Source: Rhodobacteraceae bacterium EhC02 (GTDB lineage Bacteria; Pseudomonadota; Alphaproteobacteria; Rhodobacterales; Rhodobacteraceae). From it: DNA of 64,000 nucleotides. Positions within the stretch are counted from its first letter, which is position 1. The number at the start of each line of letters is the position of its first letter. The translations under genes and the position numbers were made by a program. The DNA is taken from contig LXYH01000045.1 of the NCBI GenBank assembly GCA_001650895.1, forward strand, positions 213,902-277,901. The letters are read 5' to 3'. The notes beneath the pieces are model-generated. The model was not told where the DNA came from and ran no database searches. It saw only the letters and a program-made list of their open reading frames with translations. Shown in pieces: positions 1-7,176 of this stretch.

Positions 1-10
1 AGAGATTGAG

Positions 11-343
11 ATGCGACATAATCTCCGAACGGGTGAGAACCCGCAGGTTTTTCTGTTCTCCTCGGCTGATCTTGCGGAGATAGAACAAGACCGTAAAGGC
101 GTTGGCTGCAAGGCCTATCGGTCACAAGCTGAGTCAATAATTGTCGAATACCTAGTTGGGCGAGAATACGCGTTTCCCGGATTATTGATCAACTTGGCGA
201 TGGAAGCCGTTCCAATTCGTCGAACACAACTTAATAAACTTCTAATTGATATGAGAGATCGTGAAATTATCGGTTTCACTCTTCCAGAGAGGAAACGTGT
301 CCCTCAAAGCGATACGAGGATTACGCTGACTCTAGCGATATAG
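11..343 (+). CDS. Hypothetical protein, possibly 5'-truncated
   Basis: A 110-residue frame with no family I recognise. The frame stays open upstream to the window edge, so the true start may lie outside. The protein is mixed alpha/beta without membrane segments; its C-terminal half (from about residue 55) could be a small winged-helix-like module, but that is a guess. Base composition is clearly more AT-rich than the genes that follow, which hints at horizontal acquisition. It converges with the preT-preA operon. Confidence 0.45.
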   Translation: MRHNLRTGENPQVFLFSSADLAEIEQDRKGVGCKAYRSQAESIIVEYLVGREYAFPGLLINLAMEAVPIRRTQLNKLLIDMRDREIIGFTLPERKRVPQSDTRITLTLAI

Positions 344-352
344 CCCCTCCCC

Positions 353-393
353 CAAAACAAAAAACGCGGCCACCGGGAGGATGGTGACCGCGC
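353..393 (-). terminator. Intrinsic terminator of preT-preA operon
   Basis: Reading the minus strand, a 10-bp stem (plus-strand arms 365-374 and 383-392, one G-U pair) encloses an 8-nt loop and is followed at once by a T-rich tail (TTTTTTGTTTT). It lies 23 bases past the preA stop, where a rho-independent terminator is expected. Confidence 0.85.
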
Positions 394-415
394 AAGGCGC
401 CTCAGGGAGAGAGCG

Positions 416-1720
416 TTATTCCGCCGCCACAGCGCCGGGGTTGTTCGGATGCGTGGTCCAGTTGGCGTAATCGCCCTCGACCACCTTGCCGGTGCGGGGG
501 TCTACGGTACCCGGCGCCATCGCCTCCATCGTGATGCAGTCCTGCACGGGGCAGACGTTGACGCACAGATTGCAGGCCACGCATTCATCATCCTTGACGG
601 TGAAGACGCGATCCTCGGACATGGCGATGGCCTGGTGGCTGGTATCCTCACAGGCCGCAAAGCAGCGGCCGCAGCTGATGCAGAGGTCCTGATTGATCTT
701 GGCCTTGGCCACGTAGTTCAGGTTCAGGTGCTGCCAGTCCGAGCAGTTGGGCACGGCGCGGCGCACGATGTCGGCGGTGCGTTCGATCCCCTTCTCGTCC
801 ATCCACTGGCTGAGGCCGCTGATCATTTCCTGCACGATCTTGAAGCCATAGGTCATGGCCGCCGTGCAGACCTGCACGTTGCCCGCGCCCAGCACCATGA
901 ATTCGGCCGCATCGCGCCATGTGGTGACGCCGCCGATGCCGCTGATCGGCAGATGCGCCAGTTCCGGCGTGCGGGCGATTTCGGCCACCATGTTCAGCGC
1001 GATGGGTTTGACCGCCGGGCCGCAGTAGCCGCCATGCGCGCCCTTGCCGTCGATGGTGGGTTCGGGCGCGAAAAGGTCGAGGTTCACGGAAGTGATCGAG
1101 TTGATCGTGTTGATCAGGCTGACCGCATCGGCCCCGCCAGCATGGGCGGCGGCGGCGGGTTTGCGGATGTCGGTGATATTGGGCGTGAGTTTGACGATCA
1201 CGGGCATGCGGGTGTTCTGCTTGCACCAGCGGGTGACCATCTCGATATATTCGGGGACCTGGCCCACGGCGCTGCCCATGCCGCGTTCGGACATGCCATG
1301 CGGGCAGCCGAAGTTCAGTTCGATCCCGTCGGCGCCGGTTTCCTCGACCAGGGGCAGGATGGCTTTCCACGCCTCTTCGACGCAGGGCACCATGAGGGAG
1401 ACGACCATGGCGCGGTCAGGGTAGTCGCGTTTGACCGATTTGATCTCTTGCAGGTTCACCTCGAGCGGGCGGTCGGTGATCAGTTCGATGTTGTTGAGGC
1501 CCAGAAGCCGGCGATCCGCGCCCCAGATCGCGCCGTAGCGCGGGCCGTTGACGTTGACCACCGGGGGGCCAGCCTCGCCCAGCGTTTTCCACACGACCCC
1601 GCCCCAGCCTGCCTCAAAGGCGCGGCGGACGTTGTATTCCTTGTCGGTGGGCGGCGCGGAGGCCAGCCAGAAGGGGTTGGGGGATTTGATCCCTGCGAAT
1701 TCGGATGCGAGATTGGCCAT
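416..1720 (-). CDS. preA: NAD-dependent dihydropyrimidine dehydrogenase, subunit PreA
   Basis: Catalytic subunit of the PreT-PreA enzyme that reduces uracil and thymine to their 5,6-dihydro forms with NADH, the first step of reductive pyrimidine breakdown in the cytoplasm. 434 residues. Residues 1 to about 310 form the FMN-binding dihydroorotate-dehydrogenase-like barrel, including the substrate loop with NFGCPHGMSERGMG and the glycine-rich SGIGG phosphate-binding segment. The C-terminus carries two 4Fe-4S motifs (CISCGRC...C near 347-357 and CVACNLC...CP near 380-390). It lies 23 bases downstream of preT on the same strand, so the two are one operon. Length and domain order match PreA. Confidence 0.95.
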   Translation of the reverse strand: MANLASEFAGIKSPNPFWLASAPPTDKEYNVRRAFEAGWGGVVWKTLGEAGPPVVNVNGPRYGAIWGADRRLLGLNNIELITDRPLEVNLQEIKSVKRDYPDRAMVVSLMVPCVEEAWKAILPLVEETGADGIELNFGCPHGMSERGMGSAVGQVPEYIEMVTRWCKQNTRMPVIVKLTPNITDIRKPAAAAHAGGADAVSLINTINSITSVNLDLFAPEPTIDGKGAHGGYCGPAVKPIALNMVAEIARTPELAHLPISGIGGVTTWRDAAEFMVLGAGNVQVCTAAMTYGFKIVQEMISGLSQWMDEKGIERTADIVRRAVPNCSDWQHLNLNYVAKAKINQDLCISCGRCFAACEDTSHQAIAMSEDRVFTVKDDECVACNLCVNVCPVQDCITMEAMAPGTVDPRTGKVVEGDYANWTTHPNNPGAVAAE

Positions 1721-1743
1721 TCTGCTGGTCTCCCTTTGGGCGG

Positions 1744-3069
1744 TTAGCCCATCAATGCGCTGTGGATGTCCATGGCGGCGTCGCGGCCTTCGGCCACGGC
1801 TGTCACGGTCAGGTCATCGCCGCCGGTGGCGCAATCGCCGCCCGCCCAGATGCCGGGTGTCGAGGTGCGGCCCGCGCCGGTGACGGCGATCTTGCCGTTT
1901 TGCAGGTTGGGCAGGTTTGCGCCTGTCAGGGTCTGGCCGATGGCCTTGAAGACCTGATCGGCGGCCAGGCGGACGCGTTGGCCGGTTGGTTTGAGATCGT
2001 TGTCGGTATATTCGAATTCGATCTCGCGCACCGATCCATTGCCGTGGATGGCGACGGGGCTGGCGTTGGTGATGATGCGCACGCCTTTGGAGGCGGCCAG
2101 ATCCTGCTCATAGGGGCTGGCGTTCATGCGGTCGCGGCCGCGGCGGTAGACCAGGCTGACGTTCAGCGCGCCCAGCAGTTTCGCCTGCACGGCGGCGTCC
2201 ACGGCGGTCATGCCGCCGCCGATGACCACCACGTCGCGCCCGATGGGCAGTTGTGCAAGATCGGTGGACTGGCGCAGGTCCTCGATGAAATCGACGGCGT
2301 CCAGCACGCCCACCTTGTCGGCACCCTCGACCCCCAGCGCGTTGACGCCGCCAAGACCCATGCCCAGAAAGACAGCGTCGTGATCGGCCTGCAATTCGGC
2401 CAGCGTCACGTCGCGGCCAAGGGCGGCGCCGGTCTTGATGGTGATGCCACCGATCTTGAGAAGCCAGTTCACCTCGGCCTCGGCGAAGCCGTCCACGGAT
2501 TTATAGGCGGCGATACCGTATTCGTTCAGGCCGCCCGCCTTGGACCGGGCGTCGAACACCGTCACGTCATGGCCCAGCATGGCGAGGCGATGCGCGCAGG
2601 ACAGGCCCGCAGGACCCGCGCCGACGACCGCGACACGCTTGCCGGTGGTGGCGGCGCGGGTGAAAGGGTGCACGCCCTGCGCCATCAGCGTGTCGGTGGC
2701 ATAGCGCTGCAACTGGCCGATCAGGACGGGCTTGCCTTCGGCCTTTTCGCGCACGCAGGCCTGTTCGCACAGGGTTTCGGTGGGACAGACGCGGGCGCAC
2801 ATGCCGCCCAGGATGTTCTGGTCGAAGATGGTTTTCGCTGCCGCCTCGGGTGTGCCCGTGGCGATCTGGCGGATGAACAGGGGAATGTCGATGTCGGTCG
2901 GACAGGCGGTGATGCAGGGCGCGTCATGACAGAAATAGCAGCGATCCGCCGCCACCAGTGCTTCGTGATCGTCCAGCGGCGGGTGCAGGTCCGCGAAATG
3001 ATCGGCATAGGCTGCGGGGTCAAGCCGCCCTGCCACGATCCCTTCTGCAAGGGGATTTGCAGTCATCAA
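1744..3069 (-). CDS. preT: NAD-dependent dihydropyrimidine dehydrogenase, subunit PreT
   Basis: Electron-input subunit of dihydropyrimidine dehydrogenase, related to the small subunit of glutamate synthase; it passes electrons from NADH through FAD and Fe-S centres to PreA. 441 residues. An N-terminal cysteine-rich Fe-S region (CYFCHDAPCITACP and a second cluster with CARVCP) precedes an FAD-binding dinucleotide fold (VAVVGAGPAG) and an NAD(P)-binding fold (VVVIGGGMTA). A strong ribosome-binding site (AGGAGAGG) precedes the ATG. First gene of the operon with preA. Confidence 0.93.
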   Translation of the reverse strand: MMTANPLAEGIVAGRLDPAAYADHFADLHPPLDDHEALVAADRCYFCHDAPCITACPTDIDIPLFIRQIATGTPEAAAKTIFDQNILGGMCARVCPTETLCEQACVREKAEGKPVLIGQLQRYATDTLMAQGVHPFTRAATTGKRVAVVGAGPAGLSCAHRLAMLGHDVTVFDARSKAGGLNEYGIAAYKSVDGFAEAEVNWLLKIGGITIKTGAALGRDVTLAELQADHDAVFLGMGLGGVNALGVEGADKVGVLDAVDFIEDLRQSTDLAQLPIGRDVVVIGGGMTAVDAAVQAKLLGALNVSLVYRRGRDRMNASPYEQDLAASKGVRIITNASPVAIHGNGSVREIEFEYTDNDLKPTGQRVRLAADQVFKAIGQTLTGANLPNLQNGKIAVTGAGRTSTPGIWAGGDCATGGDDLTVTAVAEGRDAAMDIHSALMG

Positions 3070-3098
3070 GGCCTCTCCTGTGTTCAGTCGTCACAGGC

Positions 3099-3126
3099 AG
3101 TATTCCACGATTCCATTTTTTATCAA
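3099..3126 (-). promoter_or_regulatory. Possible sigma-70 promoter of preT-preA
   Basis: On the minus strand TTGATA (plus 3121-3126) and AATACT (plus 3099-3104) are separated by 16 bases, about 30 bases before the preT start. The fit is only moderate. Confidence 0.3.
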
Positions 3127-3240
3127 CTGGTAAAATTTAGGCAGTTTGAAAACACATGGGTCAGCCAGCGCGCGCCCTTTCGAAAAAAGGATCGGAGCAG
3201 CCCGAACGGGCGACTGGCGCACCGGGGGATTGCACGCGGC

Positions 3241-4659
3241 CTAGTAGCGAGTGGCGGCTTGCGGCGCCTGTTGCGCGGGCAGGCTTTGTCGCAAAGGCTG
3301 GGCCTGGTTCTGCCCCGGCAAGGCGACGTCGATCCCCGCCTCTCCCAGCAGACGATAGACTTCGGCAAAGGATTGATCCGCGGACATTGCCTCGTGCTTG
3401 CGCTGGGTCAGGAATGCTTCCAGAGGATCCGCAAAGCGGATGGCAGCATCGATATCCGGGTCGGACCCCGGTTTGTAGGCGCCCATGCGGATCAACTCTT
3501 CCATGTCGACATATTTCGCGATCACCCGCCGTGCGGCCGCCAGCACCGCGTATTCCGCAGGCTGATGGCAATCCGGCAGCATCCGCGACACGCTTTTCAG
3601 CAGATTGATCGCCGGGAAGCGGCCACGCTCGGCGATCTGGCGATCAAGAACGACATGCCCGTCAAGGATCCCCCGCACGCTATCGGCGATCGGGTCATTC
3701 ATGTCGTCCCCATCCACGAGGACAGTATAAATGCCCGTGATGTCGCCACCTTTCCCGTTACCAGGTCCTGCACGCTCCATCAGTTGCGGCAGTTCGGCGA
3801 AGACCGTGGGCGGATAGCCCTTTGCGGTGGGCGGCTCGCCCGCGGCAAGGCCGATTTCACGCTGCGCCATGGCGAACCGCGTGACGCTGTCGATCAGCAG
3901 CAAGACCTGAAGGCCGGCGTCGCGGAAATGCTCGGCCACGGCGGTGGCGGTCCAGGCGGCCTGGCGGCGCATCAGGGGCGGTTCGTTCCCTGTCGAGACA
4001 ACAAGCACGCAGCGCGTCATGGCCTCTGGCCCCAGATCGCCCTGGATGAAATCCTGCACCTCGCGACCGCGTTCGCCCACCAGTCCCACGACAATCACAT
4101 CCGCCTGCGCGCCGCGCGCCAGCATCGCCATCAGAGAGGATTTGCCCACGCCGGACCCGGCGAAGACGCCCATGCGCTGGCCCCGGCAAAGGGGCGTGAA
4201 GATGTCCATGGTCTTGATCCCGGTGTCGATGCGCGCGCCGACGCGGCGGCGATCGAAAGCGGGCGGCGGGGGCGACTTGACCGCGCGCGCCTCGGTCCCG
4301 TCGAACAGCGGGCCGCGCCCGTCGATCGGCGCGCCAAGCGCGTCCACGACGCGCCCGACCCAGCCCATGGTGGGGCGCACCACGTCGCCGCGCGGGCTGC
4401 TGGTGATGGGATCGCCCACGACGACACCATCCCATGTGCCGAACGGCAGAACGGATACGCCGCCTGCATCGACGGCCACGACCTCGCCCAGGACGGGACC
4501 GCGCGCGCCATGCACGGTACAGCGCGCGCCGATGCCCAAGGCACGCTCGACCCCCTTGGCGGTCAGGGTCAGGCCCAGAACTCCGCTGACCGTGCCCGCG
4601 ATCCGCGAGCCTTCGATCTGTCGTGCCGCGCCAGCAAGGCCAGAAAATGCCGTTTTCAT
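3241..4659 (-). CDS. fliI: Flagellum-specific ATPase FliI
   Basis: Hexameric ATPase of the flagellar type III export apparatus at the inner membrane. 472 residues from the chosen start. An F1-beta-like N-terminal domain is followed by the nucleotide-binding domain with Walker A GSGVGKSS (168-175), the Walker B region LLLIDSVTRFAMA and a typical C-terminal helical domain. The frame stays open for 11 more codons upstream, but MKTAF fits the family N-terminus and leaves a 68-base divergent promoter region with flgB. It is transcribed alone, away from the rest of the export genes. Confidence 0.95.
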   Translation of the reverse strand: MKTAFSGLAGAARQIEGSRIAGTVSGVLGLTLTAKGVERALGIGARCTVHGARGPVLGEVVAVDAGGVSVLPFGTWDGVVVGDPITSSPRGDVVRPTMGWVGRVVDALGAPIDGRGPLFDGTEARAVKSPPPPAFDRRRVGARIDTGIKTMDIFTPLCRGQRMGVFAGSGVGKSSLMAMLARGAQADVIVVGLVGERGREVQDFIQGDLGPEAMTRCVLVVSTGNEPPLMRRQAAWTATAVAEHFRDAGLQVLLLIDSVTRFAMAQREIGLAAGEPPTAKGYPPTVFAELPQLMERAGPGNGKGGDITGIYTVLVDGDDMNDPIADSVRGILDGHVVLDRQIAERGRFPAINLLKSVSRMLPDCHQPAEYAVLAAARRVIAKYVDMEELIRMGAYKPGSDPDIDAAIRFADPLEAFLTQRKHEAMSADQSFAEVYRLLGEAGIDVALPGQNQAQPLRQSLPAQQAPQAATRY

Positions 4660-4727
4660 GCATAAAACCTGTAGCCAGCAAAAACTATCCATGTTATTTC
4701 ATGAAAATACTAGTGGGGGAATATAAA
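4660..4727. promoter_or_regulatory. Divergent fliI/flgB promoter region
   Basis: A 68-base AT-rich gap between the fliI and flgB start codons must hold both promoters. It contains CTGTAGCCAGCA (4669-4680), also found upstream of the 269-residue unknown gene at 37938-37949, and an SD-like GGGGGA before flgB. No sigma-54 or CtrA full site is visible. Confidence 0.45.
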
Positions 4728-5135
4728 ATGAAGCTGAATTCCATGTCTTTTTTTCAGCTCGCGTCGCAACGGATGTCATGGCTCAGCGCCAACCAGCGTG
4801 TGGTAGCCGAAAACATCGCCAATGCCGATACGCCCGGCTTCAAGGCGCGCGAGGTCAGTCCTTTTGAAACGCTTGTCGACGGGTCCCGTACCGGCGGCGT
4901 CAGGACGACCCATGCCGGCCATATTCAGGGCGGCGGACACGCAGGCGGGCAAGCCAGCGGTCTGCGCACAACGGCAGACAGCGCGGCATGGGAAACCACC
5001 ATCGACGGCAATACCGTGGTGCTGGAACAGCAGACCCTCAAGGCCGCCGAAATCAGCGAAAGCTATCGGCTGGCCGCGCAGCTTTACGGCAAGGGGCACC
5101 AGTTGCTCAGCCTGGCCGTCGTCGGTCAGCGTTAA
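4728..5135 (+). CDS. flgB: Flagellar proximal rod protein FlgB
   Basis: Builds the most proximal part of the rod next to FliE and the export gate. 135 residues. The rod/hook-family N-terminal signature is clear (ENIANADTPGFKAR), with the C-terminal coiled-coil-forming segment at the end. I chose the ATG at 4728, not in-frame ATGs upstream, because a GGGGGA ribosome-binding site sits 7 bases before it and family homology begins here. First gene of an eight-gene operon. Confidence 0.93.
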   Translation: MKLNSMSFFQLASQRMSWLSANQRVVAENIANADTPGFKAREVSPFETLVDGSRTGGVRTTHAGHIQGGGHAGGQASGLRTTADSAAWETTIDGNTVVLEQQTLKAAEISESYRLAAQLYGKGHQLLSLAVVGQR

Positions 5136-5147
5136 GGAGGGGCTGTC

Positions 5148-5558
5148 ATGGACCCGTTGAGATCCATCAGCGCCGTCGCCGCAAGCGGCATGCATGCACA
5201 GGGAGAGCGACTCAAGGTCGTGGCCGAGAACGTGGCGAATGCCGGCTCCACCGGCACCGTTCCGGGGGCAGATCCCTACCGCCGCAAGACCCTGGCCTTC
5301 GAGGAAATGATCGACCGCGACAGCGGTGTGTCGATGGTGCGGGTGGCAGCCCTTGGGCGCGATCTGGCCGCTTTCGGTCGCGATTACGATCCGGCCCATC
5401 CCGCCGCCGATGCCGAGGGTTTCGTCAAGACATCCAACGTCAATCCGCTGCTGGAAATGAGCAACATGCGCGAGGCATCGCGCAGCTACGAGGCAAACAT
5501 GAACATGTTCGAGGCAGGCCGCCAGATGCGCCGCCAGGTTCTCGATCTGCTGCGATAG
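5148..5558 (+). CDS. flgC: Flagellar proximal rod protein FlgC
   Basis: Proximal rod subunit exported through the flagellar type III system. 136 residues, the usual length. N-terminal ENVANAGSTGT matches the rod-family signature with TPG altered to TGT, and the C-terminus has the conserved SNMREASRSYEANMNMFE segment typical of FlgC. AAGGAGG lies before the start; 12 bases separate it from flgB. Confidence 0.95.
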   Translation: MDPLRSISAVAASGMHAQGERLKVVAENVANAGSTGTVPGADPYRRKTLAFEEMIDRDSGVSMVRVAALGRDLAAFGRDYDPAHPAADAEGFVKTSNVNPLLEMSNMREASRSYEANMNMFEAGRQMRRQVLDLLR

Positions 5559-5567
5559 GGGGTTCAG

Positions 5568-5894
5568 ATGGTTGAAATCAATGCGATGTCGGTCGCGGCA
5601 AATGGCGTGCGCGGTGCATATCGCCATGCGCAGGACCTTGGGGGTGCCGCCCTTCCGGCAGCGGATGCGCCTGAAGCCGCCAGCTTCGCCGATCTGGTAC
5701 GCAATGCGGCCCAGGACGCGGTGGCCACGATCCGCGAGGGCGACATGGCCGCCCAGCGCGGCCTGACCGGCGAGATGGGGACGCAACAGGTCGTCGAGGC
5801 GACCCTGGCGCTTGAATCCACCGTCAAGACCGTGGTCGCGATGCGCGACAAGTTCGTTGAAGCTTATCAAGAGGTTCTGCGCATGCCCGTCTGA
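5568..5894 (+). CDS. fliE: Flagellar hook-basal body complex protein FliE
   Basis: Adapter between the MS ring/export gate and the proximal rod. 108 residues, family-typical. The conserved C-terminal half (from about residue 43, SFADLVRNAAQDAV, through ALESTVKTVVAMRDKFVEAYQEVLRMPV) is diagnostic. It follows flgC by 9 bases with a GGGGG ribosome-binding site, the standard flgBC-fliE order. Confidence 0.94.
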   Translation: MVEINAMSVAANGVRGAYRHAQDLGGAALPAADAPEAASFADLVRNAAQDAVATIREGDMAAQRGLTGEMGTQQVVEATLALESTVKTVVAMRDKFVEAYQEVLRMPV

Positions 5895-5945
5895 CCGTGC
5901 CAGCGGTCATGACGCGCAGGACAGGACCGAAAAGGACCGGACCCA

Positions 5946-6215
5946 TTGGATGCCACCGACACCTACGCGATCCTGTCCGAGATGATCGTTGCGGTCCTTC
6001 TGGGATCGGGTCCGGTGTTGGCGCTGGCACTTGTCGTCGGGTTGGTGATCGCGTTTTTCCAGGCGCTGACGCAGGTTCAGGAAATGACGTTGACCTTCGT
6101 GCCCAAGATCGTCGCGATCTTTCTGGGCATTCTGGCATCAAGCCCGTTCATCTACGCCACCCTGCGCGGGTTGTCGGACCGCGTGTTCGACCTGATCGCA
6201 AGCGGGGCACTCTGA
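5946..6215 (+). CDS. fliQ: Flagellar export gate protein FliQ
   Basis: Small integral membrane part of the type III export gate. 89 residues with two hydrophobic helices (about 15-40 and 50-75) and the FliQ-type segment FFQALTQVQEMTLTFVPK. It starts at TTG; the nearby ATG at 5950 is in another frame. The 51-base gap after fliE carries an AGGAC-like ribosome-binding site. The stop codon shares bases with the next gene's ATG (TGATG). Confidence 0.93.
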   Translation: MDATDTYAILSEMIVAVLLGSGPVLALALVVGLVIAFFQALTQVQEMTLTFVPKIVAIFLGILASSPFIYATLRGLSDRVFDLIASGAL

Positions 6216-7165
6216 TGCGGGGGGGGCTGTCATGCACCCTGGGGCTGGCCCTCGCCCTGGGTGGTGCGGCCCCCGCCGCGCTGGCGGATTGGGGCGCGTT
6301 CTACCAAGGCACGACACCTGCCGCGCCGCGCACGCAGGCCGTGACCCTGTCGGACCGGACGGGCATGCATCCGCAGGCCAACCGCCGGACCTTCCCACGG
6401 CTGAGCGCGCCGCAATTCGCGGTCGCGCCGCCGATGATGCCCGCCATGCCCTTTGTGACCAATGGCGATCCGACCAGCATCTGCGTGGCCGAAATCCTGC
6501 GGGCGCAGGCGCGCTACGGCATTCCGGACAACATGCTTCTGGGGATCGGACTGCAGGAGGCGGGCGTGTCCCGTGGCGGGCGTCTGACCGTGTGGCCCTG
6601 GGCCGTGAATGCGGCAGGCGAGGGACGCATCTTCGAAAACCGGGACGCCGCGATGGCATGGGTGCGCGAGCGGCAGGCCGCCGGTGTGCAATCCATCGAT
6701 GTGGGCTGCATGCAGATCAACCTGCGCTGGCATCCGGGCGCTTTCGCGAGCCTCGAGGAAGGGTTCGACCCGGTCATCAACATCGACTACGCCGCGCGCT
6801 TTCTTGCGGGGCTTTACGCGGAAACCGGCGACTGGATGCGGGCGGGCGGGGCCTATCATTCGCGCACACCCGAAAAGGCCGGGATATACCTGTCATCCCT
6901 CAGGCGGAACGTGGCGGTCGCGAATGACAGGATCGACACGTTTCGCGGCATGGCGGGCGCAGGTCCCGCACCGGACATGCCCCCCGAGGCCATTCCCGCC
7001 GCCGCCTACAGTCCTGATGACATCGAACAGCTGCAGGCAGATCCGGTCATGCCCTGGGATCACGGATACTGGTCCACCCAGCAGGCGGATCCGGGCGGGG
7101 TCTACGGCATCTACAGCCGCGAGCGGCTGGAGCCGGTGCTGCCACGTTTCCTGCAAGACTTCTGA
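6215..7165 (+). CDS. Secreted lytic transglycosylase, flagellar
   Basis: Probable peptidoglycan-cleaving enzyme that opens the wall for the rod. 316 residues with an N-terminal signal peptide (h-region about 4-20, cleavage near ALA-DWG). The SLT-type lysozyme-like domain begins near residue 90: the segment GIPDNMLLGIGLQEAG places the likely catalytic Glu at 115, followed by WPWAVNAAGEG and a later Q-rich substrate motif (GCMQINLRWH). FlgJ in this cluster lacks a muramidase domain, so this enzyme, inserted between fliQ and flhA, is the obvious candidate for that job, similar in role to SltF of Rhodobacter. Start overlaps the fliQ stop. Confidence 0.85.
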   Translation: MRGGLSCTLGLALALGGAAPAALADWGAFYQGTTPAAPRTQAVTLSDRTGMHPQANRRTFPRLSAPQFAVAPPMMPAMPFVTNGDPTSICVAEILRAQARYGIPDNMLLGIGLQEAGVSRGGRLTVWPWAVNAAGEGRIFENRDAAMAWVRERQAAGVQSIDVGCMQINLRWHPGAFASLEEGFDPVINIDYAARFLAGLYAETGDWMRAGGAYHSRTPEKAGIYLSSLRRNVAVANDRIDTFRGMAGAGPAPDMPPEAIPAAAYSPDDIEQLQADPVMPWDHGYWSTQQADPGGVYGIYSRERLEPVLPRFLQDF

Positions 7166-7176
7166 CGGAGAGCGGC

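Noticed and set aside
1705..4665. A very long open frame on the plus strand opposite preT and fliI
   Set aside because: It is the mirror of high-GC codon bias in two well-identified minus-strand genes; its translation is low-complexity His/Asp/Gly/Arg-rich with no domain.
5950..5952. ATG as start of fliQ
   Set aside because: It is out of frame with fliQ; TTG at 5946 is the in-frame start that gives the full first helix.
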